A stretch of DNA of 38,892 nucleotides. It comes from Gemmatimonadota bacterium. GTDB lineage: Bacteria > Gemmatimonadota > Gemmatimonadetes > Gemmatimonadales > GWC2-71-9. The notes below the pieces were generated by a model. It saw nothing but the letters and a program-made list of their open reading frames with translations, ran no database searches and was not told where the DNA came from. Numbering within the stretch: position 1 is the stretch's first letter; every line of letters starts with the position of its first letter. Below, one piece after another: positions 16,910-26,860 of this stretch. A program made the position numbers and the translations under genes. Location: positions 1-38,892 of the forward strand of contig QKHC01000080.1 of assembly GCA_003251175.1 (NCBI GenBank). Reading direction: 5' to 3'.

Positions 16910-17434
16910 TCAGGCCTCGGGCCGGAACAGGCGGTAGACGTTGTACAGCTTGGACGCCGTCACGGTCCTGTACAGTGCCGAGCGGCGGATGCGCTCGCCG
17001 ACGGTGGCGCGGTAGCGAGCCACGCCCCAGCGGGCCGCCAACACCAGCGGCACGAACAGCACGAGGGCCGTGACCAGACTGCCGAGCACCACGGTGTTGT
17101 TGAAGTCGGTCAGGGGCACGACCGGCGTGTTGTACAGCTCGGTCCACAGCGGCGTGAGGGCCGGCGTGCCGACCAGCAGCAGACGGCCGAGGGCGTCGAA
17201 CAGCGGGTCGAGCAGGAACGCGAGGGGCGTGAAGACGGCGATGCCGAGCAGGGCCCCGGGGAACGACACGTTGAGGATGATGATGAGCCCGAAGACGACG
17301 GCGTTGTGCAGGCTCATCAGCGGGGTGAGTCCGATGATCGCGCCCAGTGCCAGCCCGATCGCGACCTGCCCCGGCGTGCCGTCGGAGTGCAGCGCTTTGA
17401 CGATGGACTGGATCAGCTTGACGATCGCCAGCAC
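16910..17434 (-). CDS. TIGR03546 family membrane protein
   Basis: MLAIVKLIQSIVKALHSDGTPGQVAIGLALGAIIGLTPLMSLHNAVVFGLIIILNVSFPGALLGIAVF. Confidence 0.82.
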   Translation of the reverse strand: MLAIVKLIQSIVKALHSDGTPGQVAIGLALGAIIGLTPLMSLHNAVVFGLIIILNVSFPGALLGIAVFTPLAFLLDPLFDALGRLLLVGTPALTPLWTELYNTPVVPLTDFNNTVVLGSLVTALVLFVPLVLAARWGVARYRATVGERIRRSALYRTVTASKLYNVYRLFRPEA

Positions 17435-17508
17435 GGTCGCAAGCTAGGCGGTCGCCGCGCCGCTCGCCACCGGCGGTGCCGCGCCCTCTCGCCGCGGCAC
17501 CGCCCGAC

Positions 17509-18969
17509 TCACCGCACCTGCACCACCGCGCTCCCCGCCCGGCCTTCGCTCGTCGCCGTGAGCGACACCGTCCCGATGGCGAGCGGCCGCACCGCCACGA
17601 ACTCTCCGACGTGATTGAACAGGTGCAGCACCGTGGAATCGCTCACCACCCAGGTCACGGCCCGGCCGGTCAGGACGGCGCCGCTGGCATTGCGCAGCAC
17701 CGCCTGAAAGAAGGTGCTGTCGCCGACGCTCAGCGTCGTGGCCTCGGGCACGACGGTGACGCTCGCCACCGTGTCCGTGGGGATCCCTCCCCCCCCGCCA
17801 CCCGTGGTGTCGTTCACCGAGCGGATCTGCACCGAATCCACGAGCGACCCGCTGGTGGCCACGATATACACCTGTCCGGGGCCGACCCCGGCAATGCTCG
17901 CCAGCGTCTGCGTATCAGGAGGACTCTCCACGGTCGCGACTGCCGGGTTGCGGCTCGCCCAGCTCACCTGCGGGCTCGGCTCCGGAACGCCCGCGGGGTC
18001 GGTGACCAGGGCCTCCAGCACGATGGTCGCGCCGACCCGCACCACGTAGGTCGCCCCCTGAATCCTGATCCCCGCCCCGTTGGGGAGGCTCACCGACAGC
18101 GACGTCTCGAGCCCCGGGGTCACCGGGACGTCGAACGCGAGCCGCGAGCCGATGTTCGGACGTCCGGGGGCGTCGATCTCCACGATGTAGCTGCCGGCCC
18201 GGAGATAGGCGATGCGGTAGTGCCCCTGGGCGTCGGTGTGGCCGCTGGCCCAGTCGAGCCACGTCTCCCGCCGCGCCGGATCGCCGTACGAGACAGTGAT
18301 GCGCGCGTTGTCGAGCGCCTCGACGGTACCGTCGTTGTCCACGTCGGCGGACACCGTGCCCACGATCGAGCCGGTTGCCGCGGCGTTCACTGCGCGAACC
18401 CACGGAATGAAGAGGAAGTCGCAGCAGAACGAGACACCGTAGACGAAGCTGCGACCGACGTCGAAATCGATCACGATGTCGGCACCCGCCAGCGAGTCCA
18501 CCCCGATGGGGGACTCGACGAGGGCGTGCAGCGAAAACACCGGCACCGTCGTTTGCCAGTCCACCGATGCCACACGTCCATCGCGCAGCAGGACGCGAGA
18601 CGAATCAGCGTCGAGGGTCAGGCGCACCGCCCGATAGTCGGCGGCGGGCAGCTGCCCCTCGCCCAGCAGCGTGGTGGTCCCCTGCTGCAGCGCGAGCAGG
18701 TCGAACCGCTCCCGCGGCTCCGCGATCGTCACCCAGCCCTGGGTCGCACCGCCGGTGTCGGGCTGGGTCGAGGCCGCGATCTCGACGACATACACCTCGA
18801 CGCGGTCCACCAGGTCGTACGGGAATGGTGCGTCGGTGAGGAACACCCGGGCGACTCCGCTCCCCCCGGCCGGCCCCGCAGATGGAGAATCCTGGCAAGC
18901 CCCGCCCAATCCCACGACCGCGGCGGCCACGACCGCCGTTGCCCGCTGCGCCACACGCCTGTCGCCCAT
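17509..18969 (-). CDS. DUF4382-like lipoprotein with carboxypeptidase-regulatory-like and BIG2-like domains
   Basis: Lipobox VGLGGAC; VARVFLTDAPFPYDLVDRVEVYVVEI (DUF4382-like); GSIVGTVSADVDNDG...AGSYIVEIDAPG; Big2-like repeats ...VTVVPEATTLSVGDSTFFQAVLRNASG. Confidence 0.75.
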   Translation of the reverse strand: MGDRRVAQRATAVVAAAVVGLGGACQDSPSAGPAGGSGVARVFLTDAPFPYDLVDRVEVYVVEIAASTQPDTGGATQGWVTIAEPRERFDLLALQQGTTTLLGEGQLPAADYRAVRLTLDADSSRVLLRDGRVASVDWQTTVPVFSLHALVESPIGVDSLAGADIVIDFDVGRSFVYGVSFCCDFLFIPWVRAVNAAATGSIVGTVSADVDNDGTVEALDNARITVSYGDPARRETWLDWASGHTDAQGHYRIAYLRAGSYIVEIDAPGRPNIGSRLAFDVPVTPGLETSLSVSLPNGAGIRIQGATYVVRVGATIVLEALVTDPAGVPEPSPQVSWASRNPAVATVESPPDTQTLASIAGVGPGQVYIVATSGSLVDSVQIRSVNDTTGGGGGGIPTDTVASVTVVPEATTLSVGDSTFFQAVLRNASGAVLTGRAVTWVVSDSTVLHLFNHVGEFVAVRPLAIGTVSLTATSEGRAGSAVVQVR

Positions 18970-19064
18970 CGTGCCGTCTCCTCGTTGCGAAACGTGACGC
19001 CGACCCACTGCATCGGTCGTCCGGGAATACCCCGGCATGGGGCCTCGCGTCACCGGCGCCCGCC

Positions 19065-19622
19065 TCAGGCCCGCATGCGCGCGACCTCGCGGAACGCCCG
19101 ACCGGTGGGATTGTCGGGCAACGCGTCGGCGCTCGCGGGCACCGGCATGTCGAGCTGGAGCACACCCGCCTCCTGCCGCGTCACCCGGGCCCCGATGTCG
19201 CGGAAGATGCGGATCATCGCGTCGTTGCCCGTGAGGGTGTAGGCCCGGAAGGTCCGCACGCCATGGGCCGCGGCCCATTCGCTCAACAGCCCCAGGAGCA
19301 GCGTGCCCAGCCCCCGACCCTGCCAGGCGTCAATCACCGTGACCGCGACCTCGGCCAGGTCGGGGTGGCCGGCGACGCGGATGTAGCGGGCCACGCCGAG
19401 CCCCGGGAGATCGGGCTGCGTCGGATCGAGCGCCACCCACGCCATGTGGTCGTGGTAGTCGATCTCGGTGAGATGGCGCAGCTGACTCTCGGAGAGCTCG
19501 CGCACCGTCGCCTGGAACCGCTGGTAGCGGGACTCGGGGGAGAGGTGCTGAAACCCCTCGCGCAGACGCGCCTTGTCGTCAGCCGTGATCGGGCGCACGA
19601 GCACCGTGGCCCCATCGCGCAC
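19065..19622 (-). CDS. GNAT family N-acetyltransferase
   Basis: VRDGATVLVRPITADDKARLREGFQHLSPES...VAVTVIDAWQGRGLGTLLLGLLSEWAAAHGVRTFRAYTLTGNDAMIRIF; start uncertain, the frame stays open further upstream. Confidence 0.82.
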   Translation of the reverse strand: MRDGATVLVRPITADDKARLREGFQHLSPESRYQRFQATVRELSESQLRHLTEIDYHDHMAWVALDPTQPDLPGLGVARYIRVAGHPDLAEVAVTVIDAWQGRGLGTLLLGLLSEWAAAHGVRTFRAYTLTGNDAMIRIFRDIGARVTRQEAGVLQLDMPVPASADALPDNPTGRAFREVARMRA

Positions 19623-19678
19623 CCGGTATTCGCGTGGCGGCGGGAGGGCCGAGGCTATCGCTGGTACAGTCGGTCGGA

Positions 19679-21697
19679 TCAGAACCGCAACCGGCGCGCG
19701 TTGATCGCCACGATCACGGTCGATGCCGACATCAGCACGGCACCGATCGCCGGCGAGAGCAGGATCCCCGCGCCCGCCAGCACCCCGGCGGCGAGCGGCA
19801 GCGCGACGGCGTTGTAGCCCGTCGCCCACCACAGGTTCTGCACCATCTTGCGGTAGGTCGCGCCCGCCAGCTCGACGAGCGCTGCCACGTCGCGGGGGTC
19901 GGAGCGCACCAGGACGATGTCGGCCGACTCCACGGCGACATCGGTGCCGGCGCCGATCGCGATCCCCACGTCGGCCTGGACCAGGGCGGGCGCGTCGTTC
20001 ACGCCGTCACCGACCATCGCGACCGCCATGCCGCGCCGCTGCACCTCCTGGACCTTGGCGGCTTTCTGGTCGGGGAGCACCTCGGCGAAGTACTCGTCGA
20101 GGTCGAGCTCACCTGCCACCCACCGGGCCACCGGCGCGGCATCGCCCGTCAGCATCATGACGCGCACCCCGCGCCGGCGCAGCCGCGCCAGAGCCTCGCG
20201 CGACTCCGCGCGGACGATATCGGCGAGGCCGATGGCGCCGATCACGGCGTCGTCGCGCAGCACGTACACCACCGTCTTGCCCTGCTCGGCCAGGGCGGCG
20301 ATGCGCGGATCGCCCGGCAGACGACCGTGCTCCCTCAGGTACCCGGGGCTCACGACCTTCACCGCCACCCCGTCCACGGTGCCCTGCGCCCCCTTCCCGG
20401 GAATCGCCACGAATTCGGCCGCGGCGCCGTAACCCAGGCCCCGCTCGGCCGCGGCGCGCACGATCCCCGCGGCGATGGGGTGCTCCGAGCGACTCTCGAG
20501 ACCCGCCGCGAGACGCAGCACCGATTGGTCTCCACCCCCGTCGAGCGCCACCACGTCGGTCACACCAAAACGCCCCTCGGTGAGGGTCCCGGTCTTGTCG
20601 AACAGGACGGCGTCGAGAGCGCGCGCCCGCTCGAATGCCGAGCGGTCACGGATCAGCAACCCCTGCCGCGCCGAGAGCGACGTCGAGACGGCGACCACCA
20701 GCGGCACCGCAAGACCCAGGGCGTGCGGGCAGGCGATCACCATCACGGTGACCATCCGCTCGAGCGCGAAGTCGAACTCCCGGCCCAGCGCGAGCCAGGC
20801 CGTGAGGGTGACCGCACCGCCCCCGAGCGCCACCAGGGTGAGCCACAGGGCGGCGCGGTTGGCCAGGTCCTGCGTCCGCGACCGCGTTTCCTGCGCGCGG
20901 CGCACCATGTCGATCACCTGCGACAGGTACGTGTCGGCCCCAGTCTTGGTGACCTGAAGCGTGATCGCCGCCTCGCCGTTGACCGACCCGCCGATCACCT
21001 CGTCGCCTTCCCCCTTCTCGACCGGCTGCGATTCGCCGGTGAGCATCGCCTGGTTCACGCTGGTTCGCCCCTCGGCGACCACGCCATCGGTCGGGACGCG
21101 CTCGCCGGGCTTCACCAGCACCCGGTCGCCGTGACGCAATGCGCTGACCGGCACGTCCTCGATCGATCCGTCGCCCCCGAGGCGGTGCGCCTCGGCGGGC
21201 AGTAGTCGCACGAGCTGCTCCAGTGCGCGCGAGGCGCCCAGCACCGAGCGCATCTCGATCCAGTGCCCCAGCAGCATGATGTCGATGAGGGTCGCCGTCT
21301 CCCAGAAGAAGATCGTGCCCGGCAGTCCCAGCACCACGGCGGCGCTGTACACGTACGCCACGCTGATGGCGATCGCGACCAGCGTCATCATCCCGGGGCG
21401 CCACCGACGCAGCTCGCTCAGCAACCCGGTGAGAAACGGCCACCCGCCGTACACATACACCGCGGACGCGAAGGCGAAGCTCACCCAGGTATCGCCCGGG
21501 AACGCCAGCGCCGAGCGCAGCCCGAAGAGGTGCTGCAGCATGGCCGAGGTGGCGACCACCGGCACCGTGAGGACGAGAGAGATCCAGAAGCGCCGCCGGA
21601 AGTCCGCCACCATGTGTGTGTGGTGGTCTCCGGACCCGCCGGGGTGCTGCGCCGGCGTCGCAGCCTGCCCCTGGTGACCGTGGTGCTCGTGATTCAC
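19679..21697 (-). CDS. copB: Heavy-metal (copper) P-type ATPase, CopB-like
   Basis: His-rich N-terminus VNHEHHGHQGQ...GDHHTHM; CPH metal motif MVIACPHALGLAVPLV; DKTGTLTEG phosphorylation site; MVGDGVNDAPAL. Confidence 0.92.
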   Translation of the reverse strand: MNHEHHGHQGQAATPAQHPGGSGDHHTHMVADFRRRFWISLVLTVPVVATSAMLQHLFGLRSALAFPGDTWVSFAFASAVYVYGGWPFLTGLLSELRRWRPGMMTLVAIAISVAYVYSAAVVLGLPGTIFFWETATLIDIMLLGHWIEMRSVLGASRALEQLVRLLPAEAHRLGGDGSIEDVPVSALRHGDRVLVKPGERVPTDGVVAEGRTSVNQAMLTGESQPVEKGEGDEVIGGSVNGEAAITLQVTKTGADTYLSQVIDMVRRAQETRSRTQDLANRAALWLTLVALGGGAVTLTAWLALGREFDFALERMVTVMVIACPHALGLAVPLVVAVSTSLSARQGLLIRDRSAFERARALDAVLFDKTGTLTEGRFGVTDVVALDGGGDQSVLRLAAGLESRSEHPIAAGIVRAAAERGLGYGAAAEFVAIPGKGAQGTVDGVAVKVVSPGYLREHGRLPGDPRIAALAEQGKTVVYVLRDDAVIGAIGLADIVRAESREALARLRRRGVRVMMLTGDAAPVARWVAGELDLDEYFAEVLPDQKAAKVQEVQRRGMAVAMVGDGVNDAPALVQADVGIAIGAGTDVAVESADIVLVRSDPRDVAALVELAGATYRKMVQNLWWATGYNAVALPLAAGVLAGAGILLSPAIGAVLMSASTVIVAINARRLRF

Positions 21698-21719
21698 GCC
21701 GTTGGCTCCCGACCCGCGC

Positions 21720-22943
21720 TCAGTTGGCGATCGGCTGGACGGCGACGCGGACGCCGTCCGGAACGGTCCAGGCGAAGAGCAGCTCGTCACCGAGACGCAG
21801 CAGACGCGGGAAACCGCTCGAGCGCGCCTCCGCGGTCGGGGTCACGAGCCAGGAGCGCGACGGCGGGCCCGCGAGCGGGATCCGTCGCGCACGCACTTCC
21901 GCCGCCTGCGGCCCCGACTCGAGCCAGGTCAGCACCGCTCCGCCGTCGGGCAGCAGCTCGATGTCCACCCGCCCCAGCGGCCGGCCCTCGTCGACGCGCC
22001 GCGCCGTGCCCCAGCTCGCGCCGCCGTCGAACGAGAATGCCGCGAACACGCGCGGCTCGCCGTCCGGCGCGGTGTACCAGGCGATGGCCACGGTGTCGCC
22101 GGACGCGGAGAGCGATGGGCCGTTGACGGGACAGGCCGGGTAGTGCCACTGGTCGGCGGCGACCCGCGCGGGCGCCGTCCACGCACCGTCCACCCAGCGC
22201 ACGACGGCGATGTCGCGGATCTCCTCCGGGCTGCGGTCGCGGTACGCCGCCAGCAGGCCGCCGCCGGTCCGGACGAGCGCCGTCTGGCAGCACTCGCAGG
22301 TGCGTCCGTCGAGCAGCGCCTCGGGACCCAGGGTACCCCCCGTCGTGACCGTGCGGGACCGCAGCGTCATGTCGCCCTGCGCCTCCTCGGTGGGGCCGGC
22401 GAGCGCCATGTCGCGCCCATCGAGCCACACGAGTGCGGCGGTGCTGTCGTCCCACGGCACCATGGACACGAAGCCGTGCTCCTGGGGCGAGGTATCCTTG
22501 TGCGCGGTGATCGGCGGTGTCCACGTCGCTCCCCGGTCGCGCGAGACGGCGAGACGCACGTGGTAGGCGTACACTCCCCCCGGCACCCGCGCCAGCCAGT
22601 GCGCGATCCACGCGCCGTCCGGCAGCACGACGAGCGACGGGAAGTCCGCCCAGTTTACGAAGAACGAGTCACTCGCCACGATGGTGCGCGGCGCCGACCA
22701 CTGGCCGGCCGTACGCGCCGCGACGCGCAGCGCGTGCCTCCCCTCACCCACCGGTTCGAGCCACGTCAGCACCGCCGCGCCGTCGGCGGTGCGCGTGAGG
22801 TTCGGCTCCCCGCTGCCGGGCGGGGCCGAGAACTCGAGCGCGGGTGCCGAGGTGCGCTCCCCCGCACCGCAGCCCAGCAGCAGCGCAGCGAGCGCACCGG
22901 CCCACCACCGGTCAACCACGGTCAGCGTCACAGGCCCAGGCAT
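21720..22943 (-). CDS. BNR/sialidase-like beta-propeller lipoprotein with CECC motif
   Basis: Lipobox AALLLGC; Asp-box-like repeats SRDRGATWTPP and SFDGGASWGTA; GRTCECCQTALVRTGGGLLAAYRD. Confidence 0.8.
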   Translation of the reverse strand: MPGPVTLTVVDRWWAGALAALLLGCGAGERTSAPALEFSAPPGSGEPNLTRTADGAAVLTWLEPVGEGRHALRVAARTAGQWSAPRTIVASDSFFVNWADFPSLVVLPDGAWIAHWLARVPGGVYAYHVRLAVSRDRGATWTPPITAHKDTSPQEHGFVSMVPWDDSTAALVWLDGRDMALAGPTEEAQGDMTLRSRTVTTGGTLGPEALLDGRTCECCQTALVRTGGGLLAAYRDRSPEEIRDIAVVRWVDGAWTAPARVAADQWHYPACPVNGPSLSASGDTVAIAWYTAPDGEPRVFAAFSFDGGASWGTARRVDEGRPLGRVDIELLPDGGAVLTWLESGPQAAEVRARRIPLAGPPSRSWLVTPTAEARSSGFPRLLRLGDELLFAWTVPDGVRVAVQPIAN

Positions 22944-22960
22944 GATCCGGTCGTCTCTGC

Positions 22961-23485
22961 CTACCGCCGCTCGTATACGCTCCAGCCACCTTCGGCTCGA
23001 AACGCCATCACCTCATAGGGCTGGGGGTTGGGGCCTTCCATGCCGGGCGACCCCACGGGCATGCCCGCGACGGCGATGCCGGCCACGGCGGGGTGCTCGC
23101 GCAGCATGCGCGCGATCACGTCCGCCGGCACGTGGCCCTCGACGATGTAGTCGCCCACGATGGCGGTGTGGCAGGATTCGAGGGGCTCGGGCACGCCCTG
23201 CTGGCGCTTGATCGGCCCGACGTTGTCCACGTCGTGGGCCGTGACCGTGAACCCGGCCCGCTGGAGGTGCGCGATCCACTGGGTGCAGCAGGTGCAGCTC
23301 GGGTTCTTGTACACGACCACCTCCGGCAGGCCGGTGCCGGACGGCGTCGCGACGGCTGGCGCCACGGGGACCGGCGCCGGCGCGGCTGCCGACCCTTCGC
23401 CCGGCCGCCGGGCATCCAGCAGCAGCACGGCGGCGAGCGCCACCGTCGCGCCCGCGGCCACCATCCAGATCGTGCTCGTCTTCAT
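22961..23485 (-). CDS. DUF411 domain protein (putative copper-binding)
   Basis: VVVYKNPSCTCCTQWIAHLQRAGFTVTAHDV...QQGVPEPLESCHTAIVGDYIVEGHVPADVIARML. Confidence 0.92.
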   Translation of the reverse strand: MKTSTIWMVAAGATVALAAVLLLDARRPGEGSAAAPAPVPVAPAVATPSGTGLPEVVVYKNPSCTCCTQWIAHLQRAGFTVTAHDVDNVGPIKRQQGVPEPLESCHTAIVGDYIVEGHVPADVIARMLREHPAVAGIAVAGMPVGSPGMEGPNPQPYEVMAFRAEGGWSVYERR

Positions 23486-23629
23486 TGGTCGACGCTCCTG
23501 TTGTTCATGAGACCGCGCCCTGCGGTCCTGCGGCCACCTGGTGCCTGGCCGCGCCGAGACGCATGGCGCGCCTGCGAGAAGATAGCCCCGGCGCCAAGCC
23601 GGGGTCGATCCGCTCGCCTCGCGTCCCCT

Positions 23630-26600
23630 TCACCCCTGCCGCACCACTCCGGTGGCGGTGCGCACCGCTTCCACGCTGACGGCGTCGGGCCGGCGCGCCA
23701 CCTGCCAGCGGCGCCACAGCAGATACACCGACGGGATCACCACCAGCGTCAGCGCCGTGGTGGTGATCATCCCCCCCACCATCGGCGCCGCGATGCGCTT
23801 CATCACGTCGGCGCCGGTGCCGTGGCTCCAGAGAATCGGCGCCAGCCCGGCGACGATCGCCGTCACCGTCATCATCACCGGCCGCAGCCGCTCCAGCGCA
23901 CCCTCGCCGACGGCCGCGGCCACGTCGGCGGGGCGGCGCAGACGCCCGTCGAGACGGTGGCGGTGAAAGGCCTCGTCCAGGTAGATCAGCATCACGACGC
24001 CCGTTTCCGCCGCCACCCCCGCGAGCGCGATGAACCCCACCCACACGGCGACGCTGGTGTTGTAACCGGCGATCCACAGGTACCAGACGCCACCCACCAG
24101 CGCGAACGGCACGGTGAGCATCACGATCAGCGACTCCGTCACGCCGCGGAAATTGAGATACAGCAGCAGCAGAATGATGCCCAGGGTCACCGGCACCACC
24201 AGTCGCAGCGTCGCCGCGACGCGCTGCATGAATTCATATTGCCCGCTCCACTCCAGCCGATAGCCCGCGGGCAGCGTCAGGCCGGCAGCCACCACCTGCT
24301 GCGCCTCCGCCACGTAGCTGCCCACGTCCCGCTCGCCGATGTCCACGAAGATCGTGGTGACGGGGAAGGCATTCTCGGTCTTGACGGCCATGGGACCCTG
24401 CCGCACCACGACCTCGGCGATCTGACCCAGCGGGATCTGCAGCAGTCCTCCGGCGGCCGGCGCGTCCATCGCCATGCCGCCCGCCGTGGATGCCAGGCGT
24501 GGTACCGCCATCCCCCGCGGTGCTGGGATCAGGACCTCGCGCAGCTTCTGGACGTTATCGCGCAGCTCGCGCGGGTACCGCACGTTGACCGCGTAGCGCT
24601 CGCGGCCCTCGACCGTGAGGGTCGCATTCATCCCGCCGACACTCGCCATGATGGCCGCGTGGACGTCGCCCACGTTGAGGCCGTAGCGCGCCGCCTCGGC
24701 GCGGTCGATAGCGATGTCCACGTAGTACCCCGACACCCCGCGCTCGGCGAAGGCACTGCGGGTGCCGGCCACGCGCTGCACCAGCCGCTCCACCCGTTGT
24801 CCCAACGCCTGCAGGGTGTCGAGGTCGGGCCCGAAGATCTTGATGCCCACCGGCGTGCGAATGCCCGTTGCCAGCATGTCGATCCGGCCCTTGATCGGCA
24901 TGGTCCACGCGTTGGTCACTCCCGGCATCCGCACCGCCGTATCCATCGCGGCGACGAGCCGCTCGTACGTCATGCCGCGGCGCCACTCCCCCGCGGGTTT
25001 CAGCGTGATGGTCGTCTCGAACATGTCGAGCGGCGCGGGATCGGTCGCCGTGCGCGCCCGGCCGGCCTTGCCCAGGACGGACGCCACCTCCGGGAACGCC
25101 GCCAGCACGCTGTCCTGGTAGCGCATGATCTCGCGGGCCTGCGCGATCGCGACGCCCGGTACGGTGGTCGGCATGAACAGCACCGAGCCCTCGTGCAGCG
25201 GCGGCATGAACTCGCTCCCCAGCCGCCGCCACGGAAGCACGCTGATCGCCAGCACCGCGGCGGCCGCCGCGATCACCGTCCACGGCCGGCGGAGTGCGAA
25301 GCCGATCACGGGGCGGTAGGCGCGTTGCAGCGCGCGATTGACCGGGTTCGACGCCTCGGGCCGGATATGGCCCTTGACGAGGTATCCCATCAGGACCGGC
25401 ACCAGGGTGATGGAGAGCAGCGCCGCGCCCGCCATGGCGAACGTCTTGGTGAAGGCGAGCGGCTTGAAGAGCCGGCCCTCCTGCTGCTCCAGCGCGAACA
25501 CCGGCAGGAAGCTGAAGGTGATGATCAGCAGCGAGAAGAACAGCGGCGGCCCCACCTGCTTCACGCTTTCGCGGACGATCTCCCAGCGCGCCTGGCCCGG
25601 CTGCGCGCGCTCGAGGTGCTTGTGCATGTTCTCGATCATCACGATCGCGGCGTCCACCATGGCCCCGATGGCGATGGCGATCCCTCCCAGGCTCATGATG
25701 TTCACGTTCACGCCGATCGCGCGCATCGTGATGAAGGAGATCAGGATGCCCAGCGGCAGCGTCACGACGGCAACCAGCGCCGAGCGCACGTGCATCAGGA
25801 ACAGCACCGTCACCGCTGCGACGATGAGCGATTCCTCGACGAGCTTCTCCTGCAGCGTGGCGATGGCGCGGTGAATCAGGTCACTGCGGTCGTACGCGGT
25901 GCGGAGGTGCACGCCGGGCGGGAGGCCGCGCTCGATTTCCGCGAGGCGCGCCTTGACCGCCTCGATGGTCTTGAGTGCGTCGGAGCCGAAGCGCATCACG
26001 ACGATCCCGGCAACGACTTCCCCCTGGCCGTTCCAGTCGGCCGCGCCGCGGCGCGGCGCCGGTCCCAGCTGCACCGTGGCGATGTCCGCCACCCGGATCG
26101 GCGTACCGTTGGCGGTGGCGCCCACGGCGACGTTCTCGATGTCGGCGACGCCGTTGAGGTACCCGAGACCACGGATCATGTACTCGCGCCCGCCCATCTC
26201 CAGCACCCGTGCCCCGATGTCCACGTTGTGCGCCCCGATGGCGCTCGCCACCCGGGTCACCGGGATGCTGAACGCGCGCAGCCGCTCGGGGTCCACCTCG
26301 ACCTGATACTGCTTCACGAAGCCACCCAGGCTCGCGACCTCTGACACCCCCGGAACCGCCGTCAGCTGGTAGCGGATGTACCAATCCTGCAGCGTGCGCA
26401 GCTCCGCGAGGTCGAGACTGTCGGACTCGAGCACGTACTCGAACACCCACCCCACACCCGTGGCGTCGGGGCCGAGGGTCGGCTCGACGCCCGGCGGCAG
26501 GTCCTGACGGATGCCGTTGAGGTACTCGAGGACCCGGGAGCGGGCCCAGTAGATGTCCGTTCCGTCCTCGAAGATCACATACACCAGGGAGAGGCCGAAG

Positions 26601-26860
26601 AACGAGTAGCCGCGCACCACCCGCGCGCCGGGCACCTTCAGCATCTCCGAGGCGATGGGATAGGTGATCTGGTCTTCGACGATCTGCGGCGCCTGCTCGC
26701 GGAAGTCGGCCTGCACGATGACCTGCACGTCGGAGAGGTCCGGGATGGCGTCGACCGGTGTGGTGCGCATGGCCCACAGGCCGAAACCCACCAGCGCGAC
26801 CGTGCCGAGCAGCACCAGGAAGCGGTTGCGCAGCGACCAGGAGATGATGCCGCTAATCAT
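23630..26860 (-). CDS. cusA: CusA-type heavy-metal efflux RND permease
   Basis: MISGIISWSLRNRFLVLLGTVALVGFGLWAMRTTPVDAIPDLSDVQVIV...; full-length about 1076 aa HME-RND protein with GIAIAIGAMVDAAIVMIEN. Confidence 0.95.
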   Translation of the reverse strand: MISGIISWSLRNRFLVLLGTVALVGFGLWAMRTTPVDAIPDLSDVQVIVQADFREQAPQIVEDQITYPIASEMLKVPGARVVRGYSFFGLSLVYVIFEDGTDIYWARSRVLEYLNGIRQDLPPGVEPTLGPDATGVGWVFEYVLESDSLDLAELRTLQDWYIRYQLTAVPGVSEVASLGGFVKQYQVEVDPERLRAFSIPVTRVASAIGAHNVDIGARVLEMGGREYMIRGLGYLNGVADIENVAVGATANGTPIRVADIATVQLGPAPRRGAADWNGQGEVVAGIVVMRFGSDALKTIEAVKARLAEIERGLPPGVHLRTAYDRSDLIHRAIATLQEKLVEESLIVAAVTVLFLMHVRSALVAVVTLPLGILISFITMRAIGVNVNIMSLGGIAIAIGAMVDAAIVMIENMHKHLERAQPGQARWEIVRESVKQVGPPLFFSLLIITFSFLPVFALEQQEGRLFKPLAFTKTFAMAGAALLSITLVPVLMGYLVKGHIRPEASNPVNRALQRAYRPVIGFALRRPWTVIAAAAAVLAISVLPWRRLGSEFMPPLHEGSVLFMPTTVPGVAIAQAREIMRYQDSVLAAFPEVASVLGKAGRARTATDPAPLDMFETTITLKPAGEWRRGMTYERLVAAMDTAVRMPGVTNAWTMPIKGRIDMLATGIRTPVGIKIFGPDLDTLQALGQRVERLVQRVAGTRSAFAERGVSGYYVDIAIDRAEAARYGLNVGDVHAAIMASVGGMNATLTVEGRERYAVNVRYPRELRDNVQKLREVLIPAPRGMAVPRLASTAGGMAMDAPAAGGLLQIPLGQIAEVVVRQGPMAVKTENAFPVTTIFVDIGERDVGSYVAEAQQVVAAGLTLPAGYRLEWSGQYEFMQRVAATLRLVVPVTLGIILLLLYLNFRGVTESLIVMLTVPFALVGGVWYLWIAGYNTSVAVWVGFIALAGVAAETGVVMLIYLDEAFHRHRLDGRLRRPADVAAAVGEGALERLRPVMMTVTAIVAGLAPILWSHGTGADVMKRIAAPMVGGMITTTALTLVVIPSVYLLWRRWQVARRPDAVSVEAVRTATGVVRQG

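Noticed and set aside
15707-17614. 635-aa plus-strand ORF
   Set aside because: Antisense of TIGR03545/TIGR03546 genes; shadow ORF
19634-21205. 523-aa plus-strand ORF
   Set aside because: Antisense of the CopB-like ATPase
23093-26344. 1083-aa plus-strand ORF
   Set aside because: Antisense to cusA/DUF411; His/Arg/Gly-rich composition typical of shadow ORFs in high-GC DNA, no domain recognisable
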